Assembly (NCBI GenBank): GCA_016716965.1
Contig: JADJUP010000052.1
Span: forward strand, 62,001 to 126,000
Direction: 5' to 3'
From: Sulfuritalea sp.
GTDB lineage: Bacteria > Pseudomonadota > Gammaproteobacteria > Burkholderiales > Rhodocyclaceae
DNA: 64,000 bases
Shown here: positions 34,890 through 42,281 of the stretch, piece by piece
Numbering within the stretch: position 1 is the stretch's first letter
Layout: the number at the start of each line of letters is the position of its first letter
Position numbers and translations under genes: made by a program
The notes under the pieces: model-generated
Told to the model about the DNA's origin: nothing
The model's database searches: none
What the model saw: only the letters and a program-made list of their open reading frames with translations

Positions 34890-35000
34890 GCGCCGCCCGC
34901 CGGGCCGCCCCAAGGGCGGCGCAACCATCGGCGAGGAGCGGGCACAGCCCGCGAATCACCCTCACCCCCTGCCGTGGGCAAGGGGCTGGGGGGAGGGCAG
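34890..35000 (+). repeat. Structured GC-rich intergenic repeat, copy A
   Basis: Contains hairpins GCCGCCC-caa-GGGCGGC and GCGGGC-aca-GCCCGC and a C-rich/G-rich block (CACCCTCACCCCC ... GGGGGGAGGG). Copy B (39920-40050, opposite strand) has the same order, with the second stem changed on both sides to GCCGGC-gca-GCCGGC. The compensating changes indicate that structure is conserved. Confidence 0.7.
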
Positions 35001-35004
35001 TCCA

Positions 35005-35658
35005 GTGAGCGCGGACGCGCTGCTGGCGCTCTACCCGGTGCTGGACCGGTTGCCGACGGGATTGCTGCAGCGCATCCGCGAAACCCTGCAGACGCTGTCG
35101 ATCGCGCCGGGCACGGTGGTGTTCGACGAGCGCCAGCCCTGCCGCGGATTTCCCTTCGTCCTCGAAGGCTCGATCCGCGTCGCCAAGATCAGCGGCAACG
35201 GCCGCGAGCTGCCGCTGTACCGGGTGCTCGCCGGCGAAAGCTGCATCATCACCTCCAGCTGCCTGCTCGGCCACGCCGACTACAACGCGCGCGGCACCAG
35301 TGAAGGCGCGACCACGCTGGCCCTGCTGCCGCGTCCGCTGTTCGATGAGATGCTGGGCGAGCCCGCGTTTCGCGATTTCGTCTTTGCGCTGTTCTCCGAA
35401 CGCATGGCGGAGCTGATGCAACTGGTCGAGGAGGTCGCCTTCCGCAAGCTCGACCAGCGCCTGGCGGCGCTGCTGCTGGGCAAGGGACGGGTGGTGCACG
35501 CCACGCACCAGCAACTGGCGGACGAACTGGGCAGCGTGAGGGAGATGGTCAGCCGGCTGCTGAAGGGCTTTGCCGAACAGGGACTGGTGCGCCTCGGCCG
35601 CGAGCAGGTGGAACTGCTCGACGCTGCGGGTTTGCGCAAATTGGCCTCTGTGACTTAG
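35005..35658 (+). CDS. Crp/Fnr-family transcription regulator
   Basis: 217 residues from a GTG at 35005 with a GGGAGGG site; the frame upstream runs through repeat A and is rejected. Cyclic-nucleotide-binding-like beta roll (~15-125), dimer helix, and a C-terminal winged HTH with THQQLADELGSVREMVSRLL, the FNR-type recognition helix. There is no N-terminal Cys cluster of FNR, so it is not an obvious Fe-S sensor, though three Cys occur in the sensor domain. A TGTGA-N6-TTACA site overlaps its stop codon, in front of the DUF2892 gene. Confidence 0.88.
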   Translation: MSADALLALYPVLDRLPTGLLQRIRETLQTLSIAPGTVVFDERQPCRGFPFVLEGSIRVAKISGNGRELPLYRVLAGESCIITSSCLLGHADYNARGTSEGATTLALLPRPLFDEMLGEPAFRDFVFALFSERMAELMQLVEEVAFRKLDQRLAALLLGKGRVVHATHQQLADELGSVREMVSRLLKGFAEQGLVRLGREQVELLDAAGLRKLASVT

Positions 35659-35664
35659 GTTACA
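35649..35664 (+). promoter_or_regulatory. Crp/Fnr-type binding site before the DUF2892 gene
   Basis: TGTGA-N6-TTACA, nine of ten bases of the CRP-class palindrome TGTGA-N6-TCACA. It overlaps the stop codon of the Crp/Fnr gene and lies 64 bp before the next ATG. The adjacent regulator is the obvious candidate to bind it. Confidence 0.5.
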
Positions 35665-35727
35665 TTCAAGCGCCGACGCAACTGGTGTAATGCACCCACT
35701 GTTGCACAACCCCTCAAGGAGAAAACC

Positions 35728-35922
35728 ATGAAACTGAATGTCGGCGGAATCGATCGTGTATTGCGTATTGGCGCGGGTCTCGGACTGGTTGCCTGGGCGG
35801 CCATGGGTGGACCGGTGTGGGCCTGGATCGGCGTCGTGCCCCTGGCCACCGGTGCCATCGGCTGGTGCCCCGTGTATCCCCTGATTGGCCTGAATACCTG
35901 CCCGATGAAGAAGTCGGCCTGA
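35728..35922 (+). CDS. DUF2892-type small membrane protein
   Basis: 64 residues with two hydrophobic segments (GAGLGLVAWAAMGG and WAWIGVVPLATGAIG), then CPVYPLIGLNTCPMKK. This is the DUF2892 (YgaP-like membrane) family, often attached or adjacent to sulfur-transfer and Crp/Fnr genes. AAGGAG site. A strong terminator follows. Function of the stand-alone domain is unknown. Confidence 0.85.
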   Translation: MKLNVGGIDRVLRIGAGLGLVAWAAMGGPVWAWIGVVPLATGAIGWCPVYPLIGLNTCPMKKSA

Positions 35923-35934
35923 GGATTCATCGTG

Positions 35935-35979
35935 CAAGGCCCGTGCCGCCGATGGGTGGTACGGGCCTTGTGCTTTTTT
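35935..35979 (+). terminator. Rho-independent terminator after the DUF2892 gene
   Basis: 16-bp stem (CAAGGCCCGT outer arm pairing with ACGGGCCTTG, inner GCCGCC with GGTGGT through two G-T pairs), loop GATG, then TGCTTTTTT. Because it is nearly symmetrical it may also serve the converging LpxR-like gene weakly. Confidence 0.87.
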
Positions 35980-36003
35980 GCGCGGCCGGAATTCCTGGGG
36001 CCG

Positions 36004-37050
36004 TCAGAACTCCATGCCCAGGTTGATCGAATCGAAAGTCTGGCGTCCGCCATTGCTGCCCGCCGTGTAGAACTCCTCGCTGCGCCGCACCCGCGTCAGT
36101 GAAAAACGCAGCGTATCGACGCGCAGGCTGAGGCCCGCAGTGATGTCGTACACATGCGGCCGTCGTTGCACTCCGGGACTGTCGCGGAACACCGTCCCGT
36201 CGAGGAATATGTTGTGGGCAACGAGCCGATGGTCGAGGCCGGCGAAAACCCACCACTCGATGTCCTGCGCGCGGGCCGGCTCGATGTCGCGGCGTATGTT
36301 TTTCAGCATCGCGCCGCCGGGTTCGATGGTGTCGGTGCCGAAGCCCGTCATATTGCGGCCCAGTCGCAGCATTCCGCCGGCGCGGGCGAGCGTCAAGGTG
36401 GTACCTAACGTGGTGCCGCCATGCGGAATCAGCTCCAGATCGATGCCTTGCATGCTGCCCACCCTGTACTTGCCTTTGGCAAGCCAGGAAACGAGGAAGG
36501 CCGGCTCGTTCGGAATCTGGTTGTGCCAGCCCATGGGCTTCGGCGCATCGATCAGCTTGTGCCAGCCGGACTGGATCTCCCTTCCCAGTGCGGCGGGGCC
36601 GACCACGCCCAGGTCGATCTCCACCGTGTCGAGGCGGTTCTGCGTCGCCCGCTGCGCCACACCGCCGAGGTAGAGCCAGGCTGCCCAGGGGCGGTCGAAT
36701 GGCTGCGCGGCACTGACCGTGATCGCCCTCGGCGTGTACAAGTTCTGGCCGACGAACAGGCCGAAACGTACTTCGCTGCTGGCCTTGGGCGCGATCGCCT
36801 CGAGGATTTCGTTTGCCGGCAACTGCAGCAGGTCGAAGGACGCGCCGCCGCCGAACTTGATGCCGTTGGTGTAGTAGCGATCGGTGCGCGCCAGCAGGTC
36901 GTTTTCGACGAACAACTGCAGTTCGCTGCCCTCGGGCGGGCCCGCGTGCGCCGCGCCGGCGGCGAGCGAGGCGAAAATTGCAATGACGGCAATGGCGCGA
37001 AGCATCAGGCGGCGTGCGGCGGGGTGGCGGGGTGTCGTTGGCCCGCGCAT
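36004..37050 (-). CDS. LpxR-family outer-membrane protein (lipid A deacylase-like, DUF2219)
   Basis: 348 residues. The signal peptide starts at MLRAIAVIAIF (ATG 37005); the ATG at 37050 overlaps the upstream stop (TAATG) and gives a longer n-region, so either start is possible. The mature part reads ELQLFVENDLLARTDRYYTNGIKFG, the conserved N-terminal block of LpxR-like beta barrels, and ends in a C-terminal Phe (INLGMEF), typical of outer-membrane barrels. LpxR removes the 3'-acyloxyacyl group of lipid A; whether this member does so is inferred only. Confidence 0.82.
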   Translation of the reverse strand: MRGPTTPRHPAARRLMLRAIAVIAIFASLAAGAAHAGPPEGSELQLFVENDLLARTDRYYTNGIKFGGGASFDLLQLPANEILEAIAPKASSEVRFGLFVGQNLYTPRAITVSAAQPFDRPWAAWLYLGGVAQRATQNRLDTVEIDLGVVGPAALGREIQSGWHKLIDAPKPMGWHNQIPNEPAFLVSWLAKGKYRVGSMQGIDLELIPHGGTTLGTTLTLARAGGMLRLGRNMTGFGTDTIEPGGAMLKNIRRDIEPARAQDIEWWVFAGLDHRLVAHNIFLDGTVFRDSPGVQRRPHVYDITAGLSLRVDTLRFSLTRVRRSEEFYTAGSNGGRQTFDSINLGMEF

Positions 37051-38372
37051 TATCGTCCTGACGCGGCGGCGCTGGAGGCAAGCCAGCGCAGCGCGCCTTG
37101 ACCGGCGGTGCGCCCGCTGGCAAGGCAGGCCGTCAGCAGGTATCCGCCGGTGGGCGCTTCCCAGTCCAGCATTTCGCCCGCGCAGAAGGTACCGGGCAGA
37201 CCACGCAGCATCAGGTTTTCGTCGACCGCTGCGAACTCGATGCCTCCCGCGCTGCTGATCGCCTCGTCGAGCGGGCGCGGCGCAAGCAAGTGGATCGGCA
37301 AGGCCTTGATCAGCGCCGCGAGGGGTCCGCTGCTGCCAAGCTGCTCCGGCGTGGCGAACTCGTGTACCAGCGCCGCCTTGACGCCATCGATGCCGGCGCG
37401 ACGGCGCAGGTGGTTGGCCAGCGAATCGCGCCCGCGCGGGTGCGCGAGGTCCTCCGCCAGTCGCCGCAGTGTGCGTCCGGGCGCGAGGTCGACCTGCAGC
37501 AAGGCGCTGCCGGTGGCCTCGATGCAGTCGCGCAGGGGCGCCGACAGCGCGTAAATCAGGCTGCCCTCGATGCCGTTGCGGGTGACCAGGAACTCGCCTT
37601 CGCGCCTTGTCACCGATCCGTCCGGCGCGATGAAGCCGACGGCGACGGACTTCACCGGCGTGCCGGCGAAACGATTGCGCAGGTGTTCGCTCCAGGCCAC
37701 GTCGAAGCCGCAGTTGGCCGGACGCAGCGCTGCCACGCTGATGCCGCGCTCGCGCAGCAGGGCGACCCAGGCGCCATCCGAGCCCAGCCGTGCCCAGCTG
37801 CCGCCACCGAGGGCCAGCACCGTGGCGCCGGCGCCGTCCCCAGGGATACCGCTTCGCATAACTTTTGATTCGCCGCCTGGGGTAGCGAAGCGCAGCGCGC
37901 CGTCGCCATCCCAGCCCAGCCAGCGATGCCGCGCATGGACCGTCACGCCGCCAGCGCGCAGCCGATGCAGCCAGGCGCGCAGCAGCGGCGCGGCTTTCAT
38001 TTCGCGCGGGAATACCCGTCCCGAACTGCCGACGAAGGTTTCGATGCCCAACTCGCCGGCCCAGTGGCGCAGCTGTTCCGGGCCGAACTTCTCGAGCCAT
38101 TTCTCGATCTGCTCACGGCGGGTGCCATAGCGCGAAAGAAACCGGTCGTCCGGTTCCGAGTGCGTCAGGTTGAGGCCGCCGCGACCGGCCAGCAGGAACT
38201 TGCGTCCGACCGAGGGCATGGCGTCGAAAAGGTCTACCGGCAAGCCTGCGCCGCTGATCACTTCCGCCGCCATGAGGCCGGCCGGGCCACCGCCGATCAC
38301 GGCGATGCGGCGACCGAAACTCGCTGCTTCAGTGTCGCCCAAGGTCGGCCAGCGAATTGGCGAGGCGCACAT
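37050..38372 (-). CDS. NAD(P)/FAD-dependent oxidoreductase, HI0933/BaiN-like family
   Basis: 440 residues. N-terminal Rossmann FAD motif IAVIGGGPAGLMAAE, then GRGGLNLTHSE, typical of HI0933-like flavoproteins, with C-terminal FCAGEMLDWEAPTGGYLL. Role of this subfamily unknown. Near residue ~175 the sequence SKVMRSGIPGDGAGATVLALGGG contains a 12-residue stretch also found in the UbiH-family gene at 49.1 kb and encoded by a long dispersed repeat. The start overlaps rsmA by 44 bp; a TTG at 38342 is an alternative. Confidence 0.85.
   Translation of the reverse strand: MCASPIRWPTLGDTEAASFGRRIAVIGGGPAGLMAAEVISGAGLPVDLFDAMPSVGRKFLLAGRGGLNLTHSEPDDRFLSRYGTRREQIEKWLEKFGPEQLRHWAGELGIETFVGSSGRVFPREMKAAPLLRAWLHRLRAGGVTVHARHRWLGWDGDGALRFATPGGESKVMRSGIPGDGAGATVLALGGGSWARLGSDGAWVALLRERGISVAALRPANCGFDVAWSEHLRNRFAGTPVKSVAVGFIAPDGSVTRREGEFLVTRNGIEGSLIYALSAPLRDCIEATGSALLQVDLAPGRTLRRLAEDLAHPRGRDSLANHLRRRAGIDGVKAALVHEFATPEQLGSSGPLAALIKALPIHLLAPRPLDEAISSAGGIEFAAVDENLMLRGLPGTFCAGEMLDWEAPTGGYLLTACLASGRTAGQGALRWLASSAAASGR
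37817..37863 (-). repeat. 47-bp long form of the dispersed repeat, in the HI0933-like gene
   Basis: Same ends as the 23-bp repeat, with 24 extra bases (TATGCGAAGCGGTATCCC then TGGGGA) between AGT and CGG. In frame it reads KV-MRSGIPGD-GAGATV. Differs from the 49146 copy at only a few bases. Confidence 0.75.
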
Positions 38373-39138
38373 AATCCGCGACCGGAATGTCCTCGGCGCG
38401 CGCCGTCGGGGTAATGCCCAGCGCGGTGAGCGCGGCCTCGTCGACGAATCCGCGCAGGGTATTGCGCAGCATCTTGCGGCGCTGGGAGAATGCCGCCGTC
38501 ACCACCTTGGCGAACAACTCGGGGTCGCTTGCCGTGCCCCCGGCGCCGACTCTTGAGAAATCGACGGGAATCATGCGCACGATGGCCGAGTCGACCTTGG
38601 GCGGCGGATTGAAGGCGCCGGGCGGCACGACGAACATGCGCTCCATGTGGAAGCGGTACTGCAGCATTACCGAAAGCCGGCCGAAATCCTTGCTGCCAGG
38701 TTCGGCCACCATGCGGTCGACCACTTCCTTTTGCAGCATGAAATGCATGTCATACACCTGCGGCGCGAATGGCACCAGGTGGAACAGCAGCGGGCTGGAA
38801 ATGTTGTAAGGCAGGTTGCCGACGATCTTGAGCCGGCCTTCGCCCTTGAGGCTGGCGAAATCGAATTGCAGTGCGTCGCCTTCGTGGATCGTCAGCCGTT
38901 CGGGCGGAAAGCGCTGCTGGAGGCGTGCAATCAGGTCGCGATCTATTTCGACCACATGCAGGTGATCGATGCGTTCCAGCAGCGGTTCGGTGAGGGCGCC
39001 GAGGCCGGGACCGATTTCGACCACGGTGTCGCCGGCGCGCGGCGCGATCGCGTCGATGATCTTGCGGATTACGCCGTCCGCTACCAGGAAGTTCTGGCCA
39101 AACCGCTTCCGGGCGACGTGCCCGGCGACGGACTTCAT
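38329..39138 (-). CDS. rsmA: 16S rRNA dimethyladenosine transferase RsmA (KsgA)
   Basis: 269 residues. SAM-binding VVEIGPGLGALTEPLL, catalytic NLPYNISSPLLF and C-terminal AAFSQRRKMLRNTLRG are all diagnostic. Dimethylates A1518/A1519 of 16S rRNA. In the middle, FSRVGAGGTASDPELF contains a dispersed-repeat sequence (38529-38551) where family members have a short variable loop. Start overlaps the amidotransferase stop by four bases. Confidence 0.95.
   Translation of the reverse strand: MKSVAGHVARKRFGQNFLVADGVIRKIIDAIAPRAGDTVVEIGPGLGALTEPLLERIDHLHVVEIDRDLIARLQQRFPPERLTIHEGDALQFDFASLKGEGRLKIVGNLPYNISSPLLFHLVPFAPQVYDMHFMLQKEVVDRMVAEPGSKDFGRLSVMLQYRFHMERMFVVPPGAFNPPPKVDSAIVRMIPVDFSRVGAGGTASDPELFAKVVTAAFSQRRKMLRNTLRGFVDEAALTALGITPTARAEDIPVADYVRLANSLADLGRH
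38529..38551 (-). repeat. 23-bp dispersed repeat, copy in rsmA
   Basis: 21 of 23 consensus positions, in frame as RVGAGGTA. Confidence 0.6.
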
Positions 39139-39917
39139 GCGGTGCGCGCCGCGGCTGCAGGCACGCCGTCCTTGAATGCCATCAGGGTACCGGGCTCCAT
39201 GGTGGTCCAGGCTTCATTGTCGGTCAGTGGCAGCGTTGCGATCACCGCGACGCGGTCGGTCGGGTTGGTCACGTCGCTGAAGTCGATGCTGACGTCCTGA
39301 TCCTTGAGGTGGGCGACGGCGAACGGGGCCTGGCGCAGGATGTAGGCGAGCTTGGTGGCGCAGTGTGCGTAAAGGCAATTGCCATTGCTGAGCAGGAAAT
39401 TGAACTCGCCGTGGGCGGCGATTTCGCGCGTGATGCCACTCAGAAAATCAAACATTGGCTGGCGCAATGGCATGGCGTCGCCGAACTCCGCGCGCAGGCG
39501 TTGCAAGAGGAAGCAGAACGCCAGTTCGGAGTCCGTGTCGCCGACGGGGACGAAACTGCCGTCCAGCGCCGGGGCGAATTCCTTCAGGTTTCCATTGTGG
39601 GCGAAGATCCAGTAGCGGCCCCAGAGTTCGCGCTGGAATGGATGGGTATTCTCCAGCGCGATGCGGCCCTGGGTCGCCTTGCGAATGTGGGCGATGACGT
39701 TCTTTGAATGGATCGGGTAATGGCGCACCAGTTCGGCCACTGGCGACTGCGCCGATGGCGCCACGTCGATGAACACCCGGCAGCCCGGCCCTTCGAAGAA
39801 GGCGATGCCCCAGCCGTCCTTGTGCACGTCGGTCAGCCCGCCGCGCGTGCGGAAACCTTCGAAGGAAAAGCAGATGTCGGTCGGCGTGTTGCCGTTCATG
39901 CCGAGCAGCTGGCACAT
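39135..39917 (-). CDS. Class II glutamine amidotransferase (YafJ-like)
   Basis: 260 residues. Begins MCQLLGMN, so Cys2 becomes the N-terminal nucleophile after Met removal, as in Ntn-type glutaminases. GWGIAFFEG, RKATQG and FAHNGNL are the expected glutamine-site segments. There is no synthase domain, so the acceptor of ammonia is unknown. It lies between pdxA and rsmA and overlaps rsmA by four bases. Confidence 0.9.
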   Translation of the reverse strand: MCQLLGMNGNTPTDICFSFEGFRTRGGLTDVHKDGWGIAFFEGPGCRVFIDVAPSAQSPVAELVRHYPIHSKNVIAHIRKATQGRIALENTHPFQRELWGRYWIFAHNGNLKEFAPALDGSFVPVGDTDSELAFCFLLQRLRAEFGDAMPLRQPMFDFLSGITREIAAHGEFNFLLSNGNCLYAHCATKLAYILRQAPFAVAHLKDQDVSIDFSDVTNPTDRVAVIATLPLTDNEAWTTMEPGTLMAFKDGVPAAAARTA

Positions 39918-39919
39918 GA

Positions 39920-40050
39920 TCAGCCCTCACCCCGGCCATCTCCCCGAGGGAGAGGGTGACTGTGGTTCGCCGGCTGCGCCGGCTCCGGGTTTTGGCTGCG
40001 CCGCCCTTGGGGCGGCCCTGCGGGCGGCGCGTCCGCGCTCCGCCGTGCCA
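39920..40050 (-). repeat. Structured GC-rich repeat, copy B, forming the pdxA 3' end
   Basis: Minus-strand sequence parallels copy A at 34890: GCCGCCC-caa-GGGCGGC hairpin, GCCGGC-gca-GCCGGC hairpin, then CACCCTCTCCC and GGGGTGAGGG. It is translated as the tail of PdxA and ends two bases before the amidotransferase ATG. Confidence 0.7.
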
Positions 40051-40993
40051 TGTCGATAGCCGCGTCGACCGCGGCGAACAGGCTTTGCGGGGAAGCTTTG
40101 CCGCTTCCTGCGAGATCGAGCGCCGTACCGTGGTCGACTGACGTGCGGATGATTGGCAGACCCAGCGTGACGTTGATGCCCTCGTCGAAGGCCGCGTACT
40201 TCAGAACGGCGAGGCCCTGGTCGTGGTACATCGCCAGTTGCGCGTCGGAGCCGGCGAGGACGTTCTTCGTGAACAACGTATCTGCCGGCAATGGGCCGAC
40301 CAGATTCATGCCTTCCGCGCGCAACTTCTCCAGTACCGGACCGATCACTTCGATCTCCTCGCGCCCCATGTGGCCGCCTTCGCCGGCATGGGGGTTGAGT
40401 CCGGCGACGAGGATGCGCGGCGCGGCGATGCCGAACTTGATTTGCATATCGGCGTGGAGGATGCGCAGGGTGGTTTCCAGATCGTCGCGCGTGATCGCGG
40501 CGGGAACGTCCTTTAGCGCCAGGTGGGTGGTGGCCAGCGCCACGCGCAATCCCGCGCCGGCCAGCATCATCACCACCCGCGGCGTGGCGGTGCGTTGCGC
40601 GAGGTACTCGGTATGGCCGCTGAAGGCGATGCCGGCATCATTGATGACGCCCTTGTGCACCGGCGCGGTGACCATCGCCGCGAATTCGCCGGCGACGCAG
40701 CCGTCGAGCGCGGCGTCGAGCATGTCGAGGACGTAGCCGGAATTGGCGGCATCCAGCCGTCCTGCCAGCGCCGACTTCCGCAGCGGGACGTGACGAGTAT
40801 CGATGCAAGCTGCGTCAAGTCCGAGTTGCCGCGCGCGTTCGGCGAACAAGTTGCGGTCGCCGAGGACCACCAGTCGCGCCGGCCATTGCCGCTGTGCCAG
40901 GCACAGGCAGATGTCGGGCCCGATGCCGGCGGGTTCGCCGGAGGTTACGGCGATCAGCGGCGGTTCAGCGCTCTTCGTTGCGGTATTCGACAT
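39920..40993 (-). CDS. pdxA: 4-hydroxythreonine-4-phosphate dehydrogenase PdxA
   Basis: 357 residues. VTSGEPAGIGPDI, FSGHTEYLA, NPHAGEGGHMG and AMYHDQGLAVLKY are PdxA signatures, including metal-binding His residues. Part of vitamin B6 synthesis. The last ~38 residues (after AAIDMARR) are not PdxA-like: they are translated structured repeat B, which also supplies the stop codon, so the enzyme has an acquired low-complexity tail. The start overlaps surA by 29 bp. Confidence 0.93.
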   Translation of the reverse strand: MSNTATKSAEPPLIAVTSGEPAGIGPDICLCLAQRQWPARLVVLGDRNLFAERARQLGLDAACIDTRHVPLRKSALAGRLDAANSGYVLDMLDAALDGCVAGEFAAMVTAPVHKGVINDAGIAFSGHTEYLAQRTATPRVVMMLAGAGLRVALATTHLALKDVPAAITRDDLETTLRILHADMQIKFGIAAPRILVAGLNPHAGEGGHMGREEIEVIGPVLEKLRAEGMNLVGPLPADTLFTKNVLAGSDAQLAMYHDQGLAVLKYAAFDEGINVTLGLPIIRTSVDHGTALDLAGSGKASPQSLFAAVDAAIDMARRSADAPPAGPPQGRRSQNPEPAQPANHSHPLPRGDGRGEG

Positions 40994-42281
40994 AGGCGCG
41001 GTCGCGCATTTGCCGGACCCAGTCCTGGTAGGCCTCGTCGGACTTGCGCTCGCGCAGCACCTGGCGCGCGGTCAGGCGCTGGCGCTCCGCCGTGGCGTCC
41101 TCGGTGCGGCGCTCCAGTACCTGGATCAGGTGGAAACCGAAGGGCGACTGGACAGGCTCGCTGACCTGGTTGATCTTGAGCGCGTCCATCGCCTTCTCGA
41201 AATCGGGCACGGTATCACCCTGGTACATCCAGCCGAGGTCCCCACCCTTGGCCGCCGACAGGTCGTTGGAGTGCAGGCGTGCCAGCTCGGCGAAGTCGGC
41301 GCCGTTGTCCAGTCGCTCTTTCAGGCCGACCAGTTTGCGTCGTGCCTCGGCTTCCGAGACGAGTTCGTTGACCTTGATCAGAATATGGCGGGCGCGTGTC
41401 TGCTTCAGTGCCACCGCTTCCTTCGGACCGCCTCCGCCCTGGCGCGCAACCAGCTTTACGATGTGGAAGCCAGCCGGGCTGCGCAGGATGTCGCTGGTCT
41501 CGCCCGGCTTGAGCTTCTTCACAGCATCGGCATAAAGCGCCGGCAGGCGGTCGAGCGGACGCGCTCCCATGCTGCCGCCGCTAAGTCCGTCCGGCGCGTC
41601 GGAATAGCTCGCTGCCACCTTGGCAAAATTCTCGCCGCGGCGGAGCTGGTCGAGCGCCGCCTGGGCGCGGGCGCCGATCCGCATCAGCTGGTCCGGCGAG
41701 GCCTGTTCGGGCACGCGCAACACGATGTGCGCCGTCTGCACCTCGACGTTGGCAAGGCTTTCGCCCTGGTCCGGATTGGCCAGGTAGTTGTCGATCTCGC
41801 CGTCGGACACCACGATGCGGCTTTCCACCTCGCGGTCGCGCAGGCGCGACAGCACGATTTCGTCGCGGATCTCTTCGCGGAACTTGGTCCACAATACCCC
41901 GTCCCGTTCCAGCGCGGCACGGAAGTCCTGCAGGGAAAGCTTGTTGCCCTCGGCGATGCGGCGCAAGGCCGCGTCGAGTTCGATGTCGGATATGCGCAGG
42001 CCGGTGTCGCGGGCGAACTGCAGTTGCACACGGTCGGTGATCATGCGTTCGAGCAGTTGCCGTTCGAGGATGTCGCCCGGCGGCAACTGCACGTTCTGGC
42101 TGCGCAACTGGCGTTCGACGGTGGCCATCCGCGCCCGCAACTCGAACGCAGTGATTGCATCGTCATTGACCACCGCGACGATGCGATCGACTTCTATCGG
42201 TTGGGATCGTCGCGTCTGGGCCTGCGCCGGGGCGATGGCGGAAAGGCCTAGCAGGCACAACAGAAGAAGCCGGAGGGTCAT
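40965..42281 (-). CDS. surA: Periplasmic chaperone/peptidyl-prolyl isomerase SurA
   Basis: 438 residues. Signal peptide MTLRLLLLCLLGLS with cleavage near PAQAQ, an N-terminal chaperone region, and two parvulin (PPIC) domains (~180-285 and ~295-395; TAHIVLRVP and ARHILIKV begin them). Escorts outer-membrane proteins, including LptD, to the Bam machine. Overlaps lptD by four bases (ATGA). Confidence 0.95.
   Translation of the reverse strand: MTLRLLLLCLLGLSAIAPAQAQTRRSQPIEVDRIVAVVNDDAITAFELRARMATVERQLRSQNVQLPPGDILERQLLERMITDRVQLQFARDTGLRISDIELDAALRRIAEGNKLSLQDFRAALERDGVLWTKFREEIRDEIVLSRLRDREVESRIVVSDGEIDNYLANPDQGESLANVEVQTAHIVLRVPEQASPDQLMRIGARAQAALDQLRRGENFAKVAASYSDAPDGLSGGSMGARPLDRLPALYADAVKKLKPGETSDILRSPAGFHIVKLVARQGGGGPKEAVALKQTRARHILIKVNELVSEAEARRKLVGLKERLDNGADFAELARLHSNDLSAAKGGDLGWMYQGDTVPDFEKAMDALKINQVSEPVQSPFGFHLIQVLERRTEDATAERQRLTARQVLRERKSDEAYQDWVRQMRDRAYVEYRNEER

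Noticed and set aside
34876..35004. Upstream extension of the Crp/Fnr regulator
   Set aside because: Runs through structured repeat A; the GTG at 35005 has the ribosome site and matches the domain start.
37051..38100. Upstream extension of the LpxR-like frame
   Set aside because: The open frame continues opposite reading of the HI0933-like gene on the same strand in another frame; the signal peptide fixes the start near 37005-37050.
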